Shown: in pieces, positions 10,493 through 21,598 of the stretch
Layout of the letters: each line of letters begins with the position of its first letter
How positions within the stretch are numbered: the stretch's first letter is position 1
Origin: Psychrobacillus sp. FSL K6-2836
GTDB lineage: Bacteria > Bacillota > Bacilli > Bacillales_A > Planococcaceae
NCBI RefSeq assembly: GCF_038003085.1
Contig: NZ_JBBOOM010000001.1
Span: forward strand, 3,968,001-4,032,000
Length of the DNA: 64,000 nt
Reading direction: 5' to 3'
The notes under the pieces: generated by a model
What the model was told of the DNA's origin: nothing
Seen by the model: only the letters and a program-made list of their open reading frames with translations
The model's database searches: none
Made by a program: the position numbers and the translations under genes

Positions 10493-11821
10493 GTGGTGAA
10501 ATTGTCTCGTTATGTCGTTTCTCTTTGTTTATTAATCTTATCATTTGGAATGATGATCCCCTTTGTTACAGCACAATCTACGGTGGTTTACAAAGTACCT
10601 GTATACAAAGAAGTAGAAAAAGGATTGTATGCTTTTCTTAAACGTTCTATTCATGAGGCAGAAGAGGCTGAAGCAGAGGCAATTATTTTTGAGATTAATA
10701 CACCTGGAGGCTTTGTAGATTCTGCAGAAGATATTGCAAATTTATTGGATTCAACACCCATTCGTAAAATTGCGTATATTAACTCAGAAGCATTATCAGC
10801 GGGTGCATATTTAGCGCTTCATACAGATGAAATTTATATGTCTCCAGGTGGAACGATCGGTGCAGCTGCAGTCATTGACAGTAGTGGAAACACTGCGGAT
10901 GAAAAAGCGAACAGTGCATGGAAAGCTAAAATGAAAAACGCTGCCGAGCTAACCGAGAAAGATCCTAAATATGCTCAAGCAATGGCAGATGATTCTGTTG
11001 ACTTACCTGAATACAGAGCCCCTGTTGGCAAATTATTGACGCTTTCTTCAGCTGAGGCTTTAGAGGTAGGATATTCAGAAGCAACAGTTAGCTCATTTGA
11101 TGAACTACTTCAAGTTACTAACCTTGCTGGAGCGAAAGTGATAGAAACAGAAGAAACCTTTATGGAATCGCTTGCCCGTTTTATAACAAATCCAATCATA
11201 GTACCGATTTTATTATCTATAGCTAGTTTGGGTTTAATCGTCGAGCTTTATTCACCTGGGTTTGGTGTTGCAGGTACAATGGGACTTATCTCGTTAGTTC
11301 TTTTCTTTTTTGGACATTTAGTTGCAGGTCTAGCTGGTTATGAAACGATAATTATTTTTGTTATTGGTATCATACTTATTATTGGAGAGTTCTTCCTGCC
11401 CGGAGGAATTAGTGGTATATTAGGGGCGGCAGCTATTATTGTGAGTATAGTATTAGCTGGTGGCGATATTGAGCAAATGATTATCGCTGTTATTATTGCT
11501 TTATCAGTAGCTATAGTGGGAATGGTGATTATTATGAAGTTCTTTGGTAAGGAACTAAAAGTGTTGAATAAAGTGATTCTGTCGGATGCGACAACAACGG
11601 AAAAAGGATATGTTTCCAATAAAAATCGGGTGGAACTAGTCGGAAAAGTTGCCGTGACCATGACACCACTTAGACCTGCTGGAACTATACGTATCGATAA
11701 TGAAAGAATTGATGCAGTTTCAGATGGAAGTTTTATTGGGAAAGATAAGCATGTTAAAATTATTAAAGTAGAAGGCTCTCGTATAGTTGTACGAGAAGCG
11801 GTAGAAGGGGAGGCAACATAA
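10493..11821 (+). CDS. nfeD: NfeD family membrane-bound ClpP-class serine protease
   Basis: Homologue of B. subtilis YqeZ/NfeD1b (about 442 aa), a partner of the flotillin-like FloA. A signal segment (about 1-27) leads to a ClpP-like domain with [14 protein letters not shown] and the nucleophile region [13 protein letters not shown] (serine near residue 97). Four or five hydrophobic segments follow (about 230-345), then a C-terminal OB-fold NfeD domain. Two adjacent GTG codons (10493, 10496) follow AAAGGAGG; either may be the start. The last base overlaps the floA ATG. Confidence 0.92.
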   Translation: MVKLSRYVVSLCLLILSFGMMIPFVTAQSTVVYKVPVYKEVEKGLYAFLKRSIHEAEEAEAEAIIFEINTPGGFVDSAEDIANLLDSTPIRKIAYINSEALSAGAYLALHTDEIYMSPGGTIGAAAVIDSSGNTADEKANSAWKAKMKNAAELTEKDPKYAQAMADDSVDLPEYRAPVGKLLTLSSAEALEVGYSEATVSSFDELLQVTNLAGAKVIETEETFMESLARFITNPIIVPILLSIASLGLIVELYSPGFGVAGTMGLISLVLFFFGHLVAGLAGYETIIIFVIGIILIIGEFFLPGGISGILGAAAIIVSIVLAGGDIEQMIIAVIIALSVAIVGMVIIMKFFGKELKVLNKVILSDATTTEKGYVSNKNRVELVGKVAVTMTPLRPAGTIRIDNERIDAVSDGSFIGKDKHVKIIKVEGSRIVVREAVEGEAT

Positions 11822-12819
11822 TGATTACAGGATCAACAATTACTTTAATCGTCGTTATAGTACTTGCATTTATAGTACTATCAGTATTTTTCACGTTTTT
11901 CCCAATTACGCTATGGATTTCTGCATTAGCGGCAGGGGTAAAAATTAGTATTTTTACATTAGTAGGGATGAGGTTACGTCGAGTTATACCTTCTCGTATC
12001 GTTAATCCGTTGATCAAAGCACATAAGGCTGGACTTGAAGTTGCTATTAACCAATTGGAAAGTCATTACTTGGCTGGTGGTAATGTAGACCGTGTTGTCA
12101 ACGCATTAATTGCTGCACATCGTGCTAATATTGAACTAACATTTGAAAGAGCTGCAGCAATCGATCTTGCGGGTCGTGACGTTTTAGAAGCGGTTCAAAT
12201 GTCTGTAAATCCAAAAGTTATTGAAACACCATTTATCGCAGGTGTTGCGATGAACGGTATTGAAGTAAAAGCAAAGGCACGTATTACAGTTCGTGCAAAT
12301 ATTGACCGATTAGTCGGTGGTGCAGGTGAAGAAACAATTGTGGCCCGTGTAGGTGAAGGGATCATTTCTACAATTGGTTCTAGTGTAAGTCATGAACGAG
12401 TATTAGAAAATCCAGATTTAATTTCTCAAACAGTTTTAGGAAAAGGGTTAGATTCAGGAACTGCCTTCGAAATTCTATCAATTGATATTGCGGATGTTGA
12501 TATCGGAAAAAACATCGGAGCAGAATTACAAACAGAGCAAGCTGAGGCAGATAAGAAAATTGCCCAGGCAAAAGCAGAAGAACGTCGTGCAATGGCTGTA
12601 GCATCTGAACAAGAGATGAAAGCAAAAGTTGTAGAGATGCGTTCGAAAGTTGTAGAAGCGGAAGCGGCTGTTCCATTAGCAATGGCTGAAGCACTTCGTG
12701 ATGGTAATATCGGTGTTATGGATTACATGAATTATAATAATATCAAAGCAGATACTGGTATGAGAGATTCTATTAGTAAGGTCGGCGGAGATAAACCTTC
12801 AACCGACGAGCTAAAATAA
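11821..12819 (+). CDS. floA: Flotillin-like protein FloA
   Basis: FloA (332 aa) scaffolds membrane microdomains. An N-terminal hydrophobic hairpin (about 1-45) anchors it. The central PHB-like region carries [19 protein letters not shown], and the C-terminal part is rich in EA-type heptads ([16 protein letters not shown]) that mediate oligomerisation. It starts directly at the nfeD stop (ATAATG overlap), so the two are translationally coupled. Second gene of the sigma-W operon. Confidence 0.97.
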   Translation: MITGSTITLIVVIVLAFIVLSVFFTFFPITLWISALAAGVKISIFTLVGMRLRRVIPSRIVNPLIKAHKAGLEVAINQLESHYLAGGNVDRVVNALIAAHRANIELTFERAAAIDLAGRDVLEAVQMSVNPKVIETPFIAGVAMNGIEVKAKARITVRANIDRLVGGAGEETIVARVGEGIISTIGSSVSHERVLENPDLISQTVLGKGLDSGTAFEILSIDIADVDIGKNIGAELQTEQAEADKKIAQAKAEERRAMAVASEQEMKAKVVEMRSKVVEAEAAVPLAMAEALRDGNIGVMDYMNYNNIKADTGMRDSISKVGGDKPSTDELK

Positions 12820-12841
12820 TAGCGGAAAGGAGCCGATCTCC

Positions 12842-13267
12842 TTGGAAGCTTTCATTCCTATAATCATCGCAGCAATTTTTAGTCTTTTCTTTAAAAATAA
12901 TAAAGAATCCGACAAAAAAACTGTTGAAAAACCAGTAAATAGCAAACCAATGCGTAAAACTATTTCAGAAAATCCATTTAAAGAATTAGGTGATTTTGCT
13001 AAACAGTTTACGAGTGAACGACAACAGGAGATGAAAACAAAGTCTCCTATTGTGAAAGAAGTGCCTGTAGTAAAAAAAATGGAGAGAGAAGTTAAACGTG
13101 ATCAAGGGGTAGCTAGAAGTTCCGGTAGATTAAGCACTCATCAAAATAATATACCTGTAACAGTATCTACTCCAGTAGTGGACAGCATAATACCTAGCAG
13201 TCAAGACGAATTGATCAAAGGAATAATTTTTTCTGAAATACTTGCTCCACCAAAATCCAAAAGATAA
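12842..13267 (+). CDS. YqfB-position protein, function unknown
   Basis: A 141-residue protein with a short hydrophobic N-terminus (AFIPIIIAAIFSLFF) followed by a basic, polar, probably disordered tail containing ENPFKELGDFAKQF. It starts at TTG (12842) after AAAGGAG. It takes the third place in the nfeD-floA operon, like B. subtilis yqfB, so it may belong to the envelope-stress unit. I do not recognise a catalytic domain, and homology to YqfB itself is not certain. Confidence 0.7.
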   Translation: MEAFIPIIIAAIFSLFFKNNKESDKKTVEKPVNSKPMRKTISENPFKELGDFAKQFTSERQQEMKTKSPIVKEVPVVKKMEREVKRDQGVARSSGRLSTHQNNIPVTVSTPVVDSIIPSSQDELIKGIIFSEILAPPKSKR

Positions 13268-13273
13268 CTCATG

Positions 13274-13318
13274 AACACCCCTTTACATGCATAAATTCAT
13301 GTAAAGGGGTGTTTTTTT
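13274..13318 (+). terminator. Terminator that also covers the yqfC ribosome site
   Basis: Perfect 16-bp stem AACACCCCTTTACATG (13274-13289) with CATGTAAAGGGGTGTT (13298-13313), then Ts up to 13318. The yqfC GTG follows at 13319. Its AAAGGGG ribosome site (13303-13309) is in the 3' arm of the stem. Confidence 0.88.
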
Positions 13319-13561
13319 GTGAAGCAATTATTTCCACTCCATGCGAGTATTATGGTAGATAGCTTTGATGATATTATATTGGATTATGCATTTTCATTGG
13401 TTCGCTTAAAAGAAAATAGTATTGTTTGTACATATGACCATTTTCTTTTAGAAATTCATGCCGAAAGCTTGCACATAAAATCCATGTCTAGTGATAGGCT
13501 ACATCTTCATGTGCATAATCTTCAGTTCTTCAATCTAACTAGGAAGGAAAAAACGGTATGA
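13319..13561 (+). CDS. yqfC: Sporulation protein YqfC-like (YabP/YqfC family)
   Basis: An 80-residue protein with the small all-beta pattern of the YabP/YqfC family (ENSIVCTYDHFLLEIHAESLHI). It is more divergent than its neighbours, and the call leans on its position before yqfD. In B. subtilis yqfCD is transcribed in the mother cell under sigma-E. The GTG start at 13319 follows AAAGGGG by nine bases; an ATG at 13352 is a weaker alternative. It overlaps yqfD by four bases (ATGA). Confidence 0.75.
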   Translation: MKQLFPLHASIMVDSFDDIILDYAFSLVRLKENSIVCTYDHFLLEIHAESLHIKSMSSDRLHLHVHNLQFFNLTRKEKTV

Positions 13562-14658
13562 GGCGTCTTATTAAAATACAAGCACCAATTTCTACAGATC
13601 AATTTACTCTTTATAAAAGTTTAAAGGAACAAAATATCGAAGTTTATCAGCTTCATACAAACGAAAATCATATTAGTTTTTCGATTCAAGCAAAAGATTT
13701 GAAGGCTTTTCGTAAAGTAAGGAAAAAACTAAAACTGTCGATCAAATTGGAGGATGAACTAAAAGAGAGTACTATTTCTATTTACTCGGCATCTGTTATA
13801 GGGGTATTCTTTTTTTTAGTAATTCCCGTGTTATTTGCGCAATTCATCTGGACTATTAATATTGATTCGGATTCACCTGAAAGTAATATATTGCTAACTG
13901 AACAATTAAAAGAAATAGGTATTAAAGAGAGAATGATTGCATCTAAACTGCCAGCGGAACAAGAGATACGTCAAAATATATTATTAAAGCATAAAGAGTA
14001 TTCTTGGGTTCACTTTTCAAAATCAGGCTCCACCTTTACGGTGACTCCAATGCTGGCACCTCCTCAAACAGAAAAAGAGCTTAAAGATGCACCTGCTGTG
14101 AATCTGGTAGCAAAGAGAGGTGGAGTAATAACAGATTTTACTCTAACAAAAGGTGTGAGGGCAGTTGAAAAAAATATTGCTGTAAAAAAAGGAGATGTCC
14201 TAGTAAATGGCTTTGTCACTCAAGGAAACAAAAGGATTATTACTAGCGCAGAGGGAAAGGTATATGCCAGTTATTGGATAGAACTATCATTTGAATTACC
14301 AACGCAAGTTGCTGTTACAAATCCGAACGCAAAGGAATTGATCATACAAAAAAAAGTGGATGACAAACAAGTGTTTTGGAAGGAAATACAGTTACCTGCT
14401 TTCATTCAAAAGTATGTTCAAGCTGGTTATGTACAAAAGAGTCATCAAATAACCTATTCGCTGACCGAAGAATCCATTGAACATCTTATACGCCCGCTAC
14501 TATTTCAAAAAATTATTAAAGAATTACCAACTGGAACGCAATTATTAGAAGATAAAGTTTTACAGGTATCAATACAAGATGATAAAGTAAAAGGGAAGAT
14601 ACTTTTACTGATTAATGAAAATATTGCAATACCACATGTTATACCCCAAGGAGACTAA
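13558..14658 (+). CDS. yqfD: Sporulation protein YqfD
   Basis: A 366-residue mother-cell sporulation membrane protein needed for efficient sporulation in B. subtilis; its biochemical role is not settled. One membrane segment lies near residues 78-98 (SVIGVFFFLVIPVLFAQFIW). The downstream part contains the YqfD motifs RGGVITDFTLTKGVRAV and VKKGDVLVNGFVT. The start overlaps the yqfC stop, and phoH begins two bases after its own stop. Confidence 0.93.
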   Translation: MRRLIKIQAPISTDQFTLYKSLKEQNIEVYQLHTNENHISFSIQAKDLKAFRKVRKKLKLSIKLEDELKESTISIYSASVIGVFFFLVIPVLFAQFIWTINIDSDSPESNILLTEQLKEIGIKERMIASKLPAEQEIRQNILLKHKEYSWVHFSKSGSTFTVTPMLAPPQTEKELKDAPAVNLVAKRGGVITDFTLTKGVRAVEKNIAVKKGDVLVNGFVTQGNKRIITSAEGKVYASYWIELSFELPTQVAVTNPNAKELIIQKKVDDKQVFWKEIQLPAFIQKYVQAGYVQKSHQITYSLTEESIEHLIRPLLFQKIIKELPTGTQLLEDKVLQVSIQDDKVKGKILLLINENIAIPHVIPQGD

Positions 14659-14660
14659 GC

Positions 14661-15614
14661 ATGAGCGAACAAAAACAACTAGCTATTAATTTGCAAGATC
14701 CTGCCGAAGCTGTAATGCTACTTGGCATTTCGGATAAAAATGTTAAGCTTATTGAAGCAGAGCTAAAAGTTCAACTCATTACTAGAGGTGAACAAATCCA
14801 GATTATTGGTGAAGAAAAAAATGTTGAAGACGCTAGGCAGTTGATGATTCAACTATTGGCAGTAATCCGAAAAGGCATCAATATTAATCTGCGCGACGTA
14901 TCATCTGCAATTGAGATGAGTTTGAATGGTACAATTGAATATTTTTCTAGTTTATATGATGAAGAAATTGCACGAAATACAAAAGGTAAAGCTATTAGAG
15001 CGAAAACAATAGGACAACGAGAGTATATTCAAGGAATCAGACATACTGATCTTACTTTTGGTATTGGACCTGCTGGTACTGGAAAAACGTATTTAGCAGT
15101 AGTAATGGCAACACAAGCACTTAAAAATGCGCATGTGAAAAAAATCATTTTAACACGTCCAGCAGTCGAGGCAGGAGAAAGCCTAGGTTTCCTACCCGGT
15201 GACTTAAAAGAAAAGGTAGACCCTTATTTACGACCGTTATATGATGCGTTGCATGATGTGTTGGGAACAGAACAGACAGATCGTCTGATGGAGCGAGGGA
15301 CAATTGAAATTGCTCCTCTAGCTTATATGCGAGGTCGTACACTAGATGATGCTTTCGTTATTTTAGATGAAGCTCAAAATACAACAAAAGCTCAGATGAA
15401 AATGTTTTTAACACGTCTTGGATTTGGTTCTAAAATGGTAATCACTGGCGATAAAACTCAAATCGATCTACCGAAAGGTGCCGAATCTGGTTTAATCGTT
15501 ACGGAAAAAATATTACAAAATGTTGCGGGAATTCATTTTCAATATTTAGAGCAAGGGGATGTAGTACGTCACCCTCTAGTTGCTAAAATTATACAAGCAT
15601 ATGAAGAACAATAA
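14661..15614 (+). CDS. phoH: PhoH family ATPase
   Basis: PhoH-like P-loop NTPase (317 aa), linked to RNA metabolism and stress in bacteria. An N-terminal KH-like region is followed by Walker A GPAGTGKTYLAV (about residue 135) and Walker B AFVILDEAQNTTKAQMK (about 233). The downstream ITGDKTQIDLPKG is also conserved in PhoH proteins. It is followed after about 30 bp by a family D repeat whose hairpin should terminate the operon. Confidence 0.96.
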   Translation: MSEQKQLAINLQDPAEAVMLLGISDKNVKLIEAELKVQLITRGEQIQIIGEEKNVEDARQLMIQLLAVIRKGININLRDVSSAIEMSLNGTIEYFSSLYDEEIARNTKGKAIRAKTIGQREYIQGIRHTDLTFGIGPAGTGKTYLAVVMATQALKNAHVKKIILTRPAVEAGESLGFLPGDLKEKVDPYLRPLYDALHDVLGTEQTDRLMERGTIEIAPLAYMRGRTLDDAFVILDEAQNTTKAQMKMFLTRLGFGSKMVITGDKTQIDLPKGAESGLIVTEKILQNVAGIHFQYLEQGDVVRHPLVAKIIQAYEEQ

Positions 15615-15646
15615 TAGTTTAGAAAAACTAAAAAAACGGGCAAAAA

Positions 15647-16110
15647 TCTTTAAGTTCAAAACCTGTTTCTATCGTTTTGAAGGGCTTTAGACAGACTTGT
15701 AGCAATATTATTACCGAGTGAATTTTTAGGGATGCTGGTTGATTGTGACGTTCGTCACAACCAACCAGCATCCTTTTTTTTCGATAATCTTATGGCGTTT
15801 GTCCAGCATTTACGGGTAGTAGATAATTGCCCGAAAAAAGCCTGAGTTCGATTTTCCAATTAGTTGGCCCTTCTAATCGAAGTTTCTCTTTATCTATCCT
15901 GAGCCCTTCTATAACTCCTAGAAACAGAAAAGTGGGTTTTGGATAACTAGAGAAAAGATACTTTTCCATTCATGGAGGGAGCTCTAAAAGATGCAATTTC
16001 GTTCGCTATATCGCCTCTTTATGGGGTAAACACTTACTATTTCTCTTTATTACCACTAGTAGAAAAGAAAATCTACTTGCTTTGTCCATCATAAAATAAT
16101 AGTATCCCTA
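15647..16110 (+). repeat. Dispersed repeat family D, copy 1 (long form)
   Basis: It begins CTTTAAGTTCAAAACCTGTT, contains GGGCTTTAGACAGAC, a terminator hairpin, the CGGGTAGT/ATTGCCCG stem and a right part with GGATAACTAGAGAAAAGATA. Matching copies lie at 43512-43720 and 47733-48260, with inverted fragments at 39505, 39791 and 58736. Non-coding; it fills most of the phoH-pgpH gap. Confidence 0.8.
15730..15781 (+). terminator. Long-stem terminator inside repeat D1 (ends phoH operon)
   Basis: A 21-bp stem, 15730-15750 with 15753-15773 (GGATGCTGGTTG ... CAACCAGCATCC), with one A-C mismatch, followed by eight Ts. Orientation agrees with phoH. Confidence 0.9.
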
Positions 16111-16306
16111 TTCAACAGTGATTGCAGACGGCTACATCACTATATTAACTTGAACTAACATTCTCATTTGAGCGGTAGGCAGTGCTGAATCCTATTGTTA
16201 GGTACTACTTCTTTAATTGATCGCAATGGCAGGTTGCGCTCTTAAGCCTTGTTCCTTTGTAAACAGCCTATAGCGGAAATCCACAGAATTGTTTTTTCTA
16301 TGGAGA

Positions 16307-16339
16307 CCCATGAACCCAGTGTTCACGGGACATTTTTTT
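16307..16339 (+). terminator. Terminator-like hairpin upstream of pgpH
   Basis: CCCATGAAC (16307-16315) pairs with GTTCACGGG (16321-16329) with one mismatch, then a T-run at 16333-16339. A -10-like TATAAT at 16394-16399 lies after it, so pgpH probably has its own promoter. No gene was seen in 16110-16430. Confidence 0.6.
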
Positions 16340-16431
16340 ACTTGCTTATTCTTTGTATTAGGAAAATATTAGTGAATTGTGAAAAGAATAAGGTATAATG
16401 GAATAACCAGTTGGTGGGGGGATGAGAATAA

Positions 16432-18537
16432 ATGAAAAAAATCCTAATAAAGTGGAGAGAATGGAGAAATCATAAGTATCTCCCTTTCATCGTCACTATT
16501 ATTACAGCCATATGCTTGTTCTTTTTATTAATCGGAAATGTAAAGGAAAGTAAGTATGATTTTCAGCTGTTCCAGCTTTCACCTGATACGATCAGAGCAG
16601 TTAAAACAATGGAAGACTCCGTTAAAACAGAGGAAGAACGTAAAAAAACGGAGCAGGAGGTTCCAGTTGTTTATCAATTTCAAGACGAAACCGCTGCTAA
16701 TCAAGCGGCGATAACAAAGTCGATTTTTGATAGTGTCTTGCATGTAAAAGAAAATGCAAATCCAGAAGAAGATACAACAGCTACTCTAGTAGGCAAACTG
16801 AAAAAAGATATGGAAGAATTGGCAGAGAATGCGAGTTATGTACCTCTAAACGATGATATGTTAGCTATATTAATAAAACAAAATAATATCATTTTAGATG
16901 ATTCAAAAACAAAGTTATCCGAAATTGTGGAGACAAGTTTAAGTGAACCAATTCGTTCGGAAAATATAGCCATTACAAAAGAGAAAATTGGTCAGCAAGT
17001 AAATAACGCTTTTATTTATTCGCAGGATTATAAAAATGTACTCGTTAGTATTGCAAAAACCTCCATTGTTGCAACTGAGGTAGTAAATGAGAGTCTAACA
17101 GAGGAACGGATAGAACAGGCTAAAGCAAGCGTTGAGCCAACTCGTATACTTCAGGGGCAAATACTTGTTCAAAAGGGTGAAATTGTTGATAGAGAGGTCT
17201 ATCGCCAGCTTGAGTTGCTAGGAATGCTTACAAATAAGGCTTCATATAAGCCATATCTTGGGGTAGCTTTATTTGTCGGACTAACGATGTGGGTGTTATT
17301 CGGACAAACAATTGTAAGAAAAGAAAAAACTCTTAACAACTCCAAAAATTTAATCGTTGTTGCTTTTAGTGTCATTTTATCAGTACTTATGATGAATGTG
17401 ATTCAGACTGTAGCGTATAATTTTGATGTAATTATAGTGTTTTTATTTCCTACAGCGATGGTTGCCATGCTTGTTTATTTATTGGTAAATGAACGTGCAG
17501 CTTATATTTCGAATTTTGTGTCTGCCGCATATGCTGGTATTATCTTTCAAGAAGGCTATACAAACGTATTTCAAATGGAAGCTTCGTTATACATATTATT
17601 TGGAGGGGTCGCGGGTATTTTTGCGTTGCAACGAATGCATACAAATTCCCAAATATTACGCTCTAGTCTAATCGTTTCTTCTATAAATATTGTGTTTATC
17701 ATATTTTATTTATTGATGACGAAGGCTTCCTATGAATTTACAGATATATTATTTTATATTGGAGCAGCTATGCTGTCTGGGGTACTATCTGGTGCTATGA
17801 CTATTGGAATACTACCATTCTTTGAATCTTTCTTTGGCATACTATCTACTATGAGACTCATTGAATTATCCAATCCTAACCATCCTTTGTTGAAGAAAAT
17901 ATTAACCGAGACACCCGGCACATATCACCACAGTTTAATGGTGGCAAATTTAGCGGAAGCTGCTTGTGAAGTAGTTGGTGCTAATGGATTACTCGCACGA
18001 GTTGGTTGTTATTATCATGATATAGGGAAAACAAATCGACCTGGATTTTTCATAGAAAATCAAGTAAATGGTTATAATCCACATGATAATTTGTCTCCAG
18101 AAGCAAGCAGAGATATTATTATTGCACATGCGGTGGATGGTGCGAAGATTTTGCGGAAACATAAATTACCGAAAGAAATCATAGATGTAGCGGCGCAGCA
18201 TCATGGGACGAGTTTGTTGAAATTCTTTTATTTTAAAGAAAAAGAGACGAATAGTAATGTAAAAGAAGAGCAATACCGTTACCCAGGTCCAAAACCGCAA
18301 ACAAAAGAAATCGCGATTATTTCTGTAGCTGATAGTGTAGAGGCGGCTGTTCGCTCGATGAAAGAGCCAAATGCTGATAAAATTCAAATAATGATACAGT
18401 CTATTATTAAAGATAAACTATTAGATGGCCAATTCGATGAATGCGATCTATCTTTAAAGGAAATAAAGAAAATGGAAGAAAGTTTTTGTACAACGATGAA
18501 TGGAACATTCCACTCGCGGATTGAATATCCCGAATAA
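16432..18537 (+). CDS. pgpH: Cyclic-di-AMP phosphodiesterase PgpH (7TM-HD)
   Basis: A 701-residue membrane HD hydrolase that degrades cyclic di-AMP. An N-terminal membrane helix (about 18-36) is followed by a long extracytoplasmic 7TMR-HDED domain (to about 270). Seven membrane helices follow (about 275-470), then a cytosolic HD domain with GTYHHSLMVANLAEAA and YYHDIGKTNRPGFF, which hold the metal-binding histidines and aspartate. Ribosome site is GGTGGGGGGATG-like. ybeY follows after 20 bases, as in B. subtilis (yqfF-yqfG). Confidence 0.96.
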   Translation: MKKILIKWREWRNHKYLPFIVTIITAICLFFLLIGNVKESKYDFQLFQLSPDTIRAVKTMEDSVKTEEERKKTEQEVPVVYQFQDETAANQAAITKSIFDSVLHVKENANPEEDTTATLVGKLKKDMEELAENASYVPLNDDMLAILIKQNNIILDDSKTKLSEIVETSLSEPIRSENIAITKEKIGQQVNNAFIYSQDYKNVLVSIAKTSIVATEVVNESLTEERIEQAKASVEPTRILQGQILVQKGEIVDREVYRQLELLGMLTNKASYKPYLGVALFVGLTMWVLFGQTIVRKEKTLNNSKNLIVVAFSVILSVLMMNVIQTVAYNFDVIIVFLFPTAMVAMLVYLLVNERAAYISNFVSAAYAGIIFQEGYTNVFQMEASLYILFGGVAGIFALQRMHTNSQILRSSLIVSSINIVFIIFYLLMTKASYEFTDILFYIGAAMLSGVLSGAMTIGILPFFESFFGILSTMRLIELSNPNHPLLKKILTETPGTYHHSLMVANLAEAACEVVGANGLLARVGCYYHDIGKTNRPGFFIENQVNGYNPHDNLSPEASRDIIIAHAVDGAKILRKHKLPKEIIDVAAQHHGTSLLKFFYFKEKETNSNVKEEQYRYPGPKPQTKEIAIISVADSVEAAVRSMKEPNADKIQIMIQSIIKDKLLDGQFDECDLSLKEIKKMEESFCTTMNGTFHSRIEYPE

Positions 18538-18557
18538 TGAAGTGAGGAGCTAAAAAT

Positions 18558-19043
18558 ATGCTAGAACTAGATTTAATGGATGAGACAAACTCTGTACCCG
18601 AGGAGACCATAGCTCTTGTAGGAAAAGTATTGCAGTCAGCTGGAGAACAGCTTTCAGTTAAAGAAGGCAGTGAGGTTAGTGTGACATTTGTGTCAAATGA
18701 TGCTATCCAAGAGATTAATAAAACATATCGCAACAAGGATGTTCCAACCGATGTTATCTCCTTTGCTATGGAGGAAATGGGTGAGGGAGAAATAGAAATT
18801 TTGGACGCTGATATTCCGAGTATGTTAGGAGATATTATCATTTCTGTACAGCGTGCAACGGAGCAAGCAGAGGCTTATGCACATTCTTTTGAACGAGAGT
18901 TATGCTTTTTAGCGGTTCACGGATTCTTACATTTATTGGGTTATGATCATAGGACGGAAAAGCAAGAAAAAGAAATGTTTGGCTTACAAGAATCTATTCT
19001 ACAGGCTTTTGGGTTAAAACGTGAAGGCCATGAACTTTCGTAA
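18558..19043 (+). CDS. ybeY: Endoribonuclease YbeY (16S rRNA maturation)
   Basis: Zinc-dependent endoribonuclease involved in 16S rRNA 3'-end maturation and ribosome quality control. 161 aa. The signature HGFLHLLGYDH gives zinc ligands His121, His125 and His131. An internal VPTDVISFAM motif is also typical. Its 3' end overlaps the start of dgkA. Confidence 0.97.
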   Translation: MLELDLMDETNSVPEETIALVGKVLQSAGEQLSVKEGSEVSVTFVSNDAIQEINKTYRNKDVPTDVISFAMEEMGEGEIEILDADIPSMLGDIIISVQRATEQAEAYAHSFERELCFLAVHGFLHLLGYDHRTEKQEKEMFGLQESILQAFGLKREGHELS

Positions 19044-19395
19044 ATTTTTTCGTTCGTTTAAATATGCCGCAAATGGAATTTATCAAGCAGTAAAAAGTGA
19101 ACAAAATTTTCGGTTTCATGTATTTTCTGCAATAGTTGTTGCGATAGTCGCATGGATGACAGGTTTATCGCGAATAGAGTGGATAATCATTGTTGTATCG
19201 ATTTTTGGTATGTTCATGATAGAATTAGTAAATGCGTCCATAGAACGTGTCGTCGATTTGGTGACGCCGGAATTACACCCATTAGCTAAACAAGCAAAAG
19301 ACTTAGCAGCTGGAGCATGCTTAGTATATGCTATTTGTACGGTAATTGTTGGTTTAATCATATTTATCCCGAAATGGTCGGGTATCATATTATAG
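19030..19395 (+). CDS. dgkA: Diacylglycerol kinase family protein (undecaprenol kinase)
   Basis: A small integral membrane kinase (121 aa from the ATG at 19030; a GTG at 19021 would add three residues). In B. subtilis the homologue phosphorylates undecaprenol to recycle the cell-wall lipid carrier. Three membrane helices are visible, with the catalytic motif ELVNASIERVVDLVTPELHP and AKDLAAGACL. It overlaps the end of ybeY and precedes cdd by 11 bases, the usual order. Confidence 0.93.
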   Translation: MNFRKFFRSFKYAANGIYQAVKSEQNFRFHVFSAIVVAIVAWMTGLSRIEWIIIVVSIFGMFMIELVNASIERVVDLVTPELHPLAKQAKDLAAGACLVYAICTVIVGLIIFIPKWSGIIL

Positions 19396-19406
19396 AGGTG
19401 AATTAG

Positions 19407-20721
<1,315 letters not shown>

Positions 20722-20738
20722 GAAAGAAGGGAAGGCAA

Positions 20739-21527
20739 TTGCTACAAAAAGTAGAGGGTATTGTCTTACGAGCTTCTTCTTATGGCGAATCCAATAAAAT
20801 CGTTACCATTTTTTCACGTGAATTGGGGAAGCGAGCAGCTATGGCTCGAGGGGCAAAAAAACCAACGAGTCGATTAGCTTCCATTTCTCAGCCCTTTACT
20901 TACGGCTATTTTTTGATTCAGCAGGGAAGAGGAATGGGGACTTTACAGCAAGGTGAAATTATTGACTCCATGCGATCTATTCGAGAAGATATTTTTGCTA
21001 CAGCATATGCAAGTTTTATAATGGAATTAGTAGATAAGTTAATCGATGATGAATCGCCGAAGCCGCAGTTATTTGAAATCTTGCAGCAGGCGTTACATGC
21101 GATTTCAGAGGAATATGATCCAGAGGCAATTAGTTTGTTTGTGGAATGGAAGCTTCTCCCGACCGCAGGTATTTATCCAACTCTTCACCAATGTACCAAT
21201 TGCGGCGCAACAGATGGAGAATTTGCTTTTTCCTTTTCTCAAATTGGATTTCTGTGCCACCGATGTTTTTCAATTGACCCATATATTATAAGACTTTCCC
21301 CATCTCAAGTGAAACTTATCCGAACCTTTTATACAGTTCCTATAGATCAAGTAGGTAAGCTGACTCTAAAAAAAGAAACAAAGGGCTTTATCAAAAAGAT
21401 TGTTCGAACTATTTATAGTGAACAAGTCGGAATACGATTAAAGTCACAAAATTTTTTAGATCAAATGGAAAAAACCCCAGAATTTTTTACACCACGAAAA
21501 GAAGATCCAAGTCCTGAAGAAGAATAA
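20739..21527 (+). CDS. recO: DNA repair protein RecO
   Basis: Recombination mediator that loads RecA with RecR. An N-terminal OB fold (VEGIVLRASSYGESNKIVT) leads to an alpha-helical domain with four zinc-binding cysteines (CTNCGA and CHRC). 262 aa; TTG start at 20739. The last codons overlap the 5' arm of the terminator, an economical arrangement. Confidence 0.95.
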   Translation: MLQKVEGIVLRASSYGESNKIVTIFSRELGKRAAMARGAKKPTSRLASISQPFTYGYFLIQQGRGMGTLQQGEIIDSMRSIREDIFATAYASFIMELVDKLIDDESPKPQLFEILQQALHAISEEYDPEAISLFVEWKLLPTAGIYPTLHQCTNCGATDGEFAFSFSQIGFLCHRCFSIDPYIIRLSPSQVKLIRTFYTVPIDQVGKLTLKKETKGFIKKIVRTIYSEQVGIRLKSQNFLDQMEKTPEFFTPRKEDPSPEEE

Positions 21528-21548
21528 TTCTTTGGACTTGGATTTTTT
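21505..21548 (+). terminator. Terminator overlapping the recO 3' end
   Basis: ATCCAAGTCC (21505-21514) pairs with GGACTTGGAT (21534-21543), then TTTTTT. The 5' arm is within recO codons. It ends the operon before the repeat cluster. Confidence 0.85.
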
Positions 21549-21598
21549 CGTTGTACTAAAAAAGCAATATGGTGTTTCAGAGGAGAATTGACACTAAG

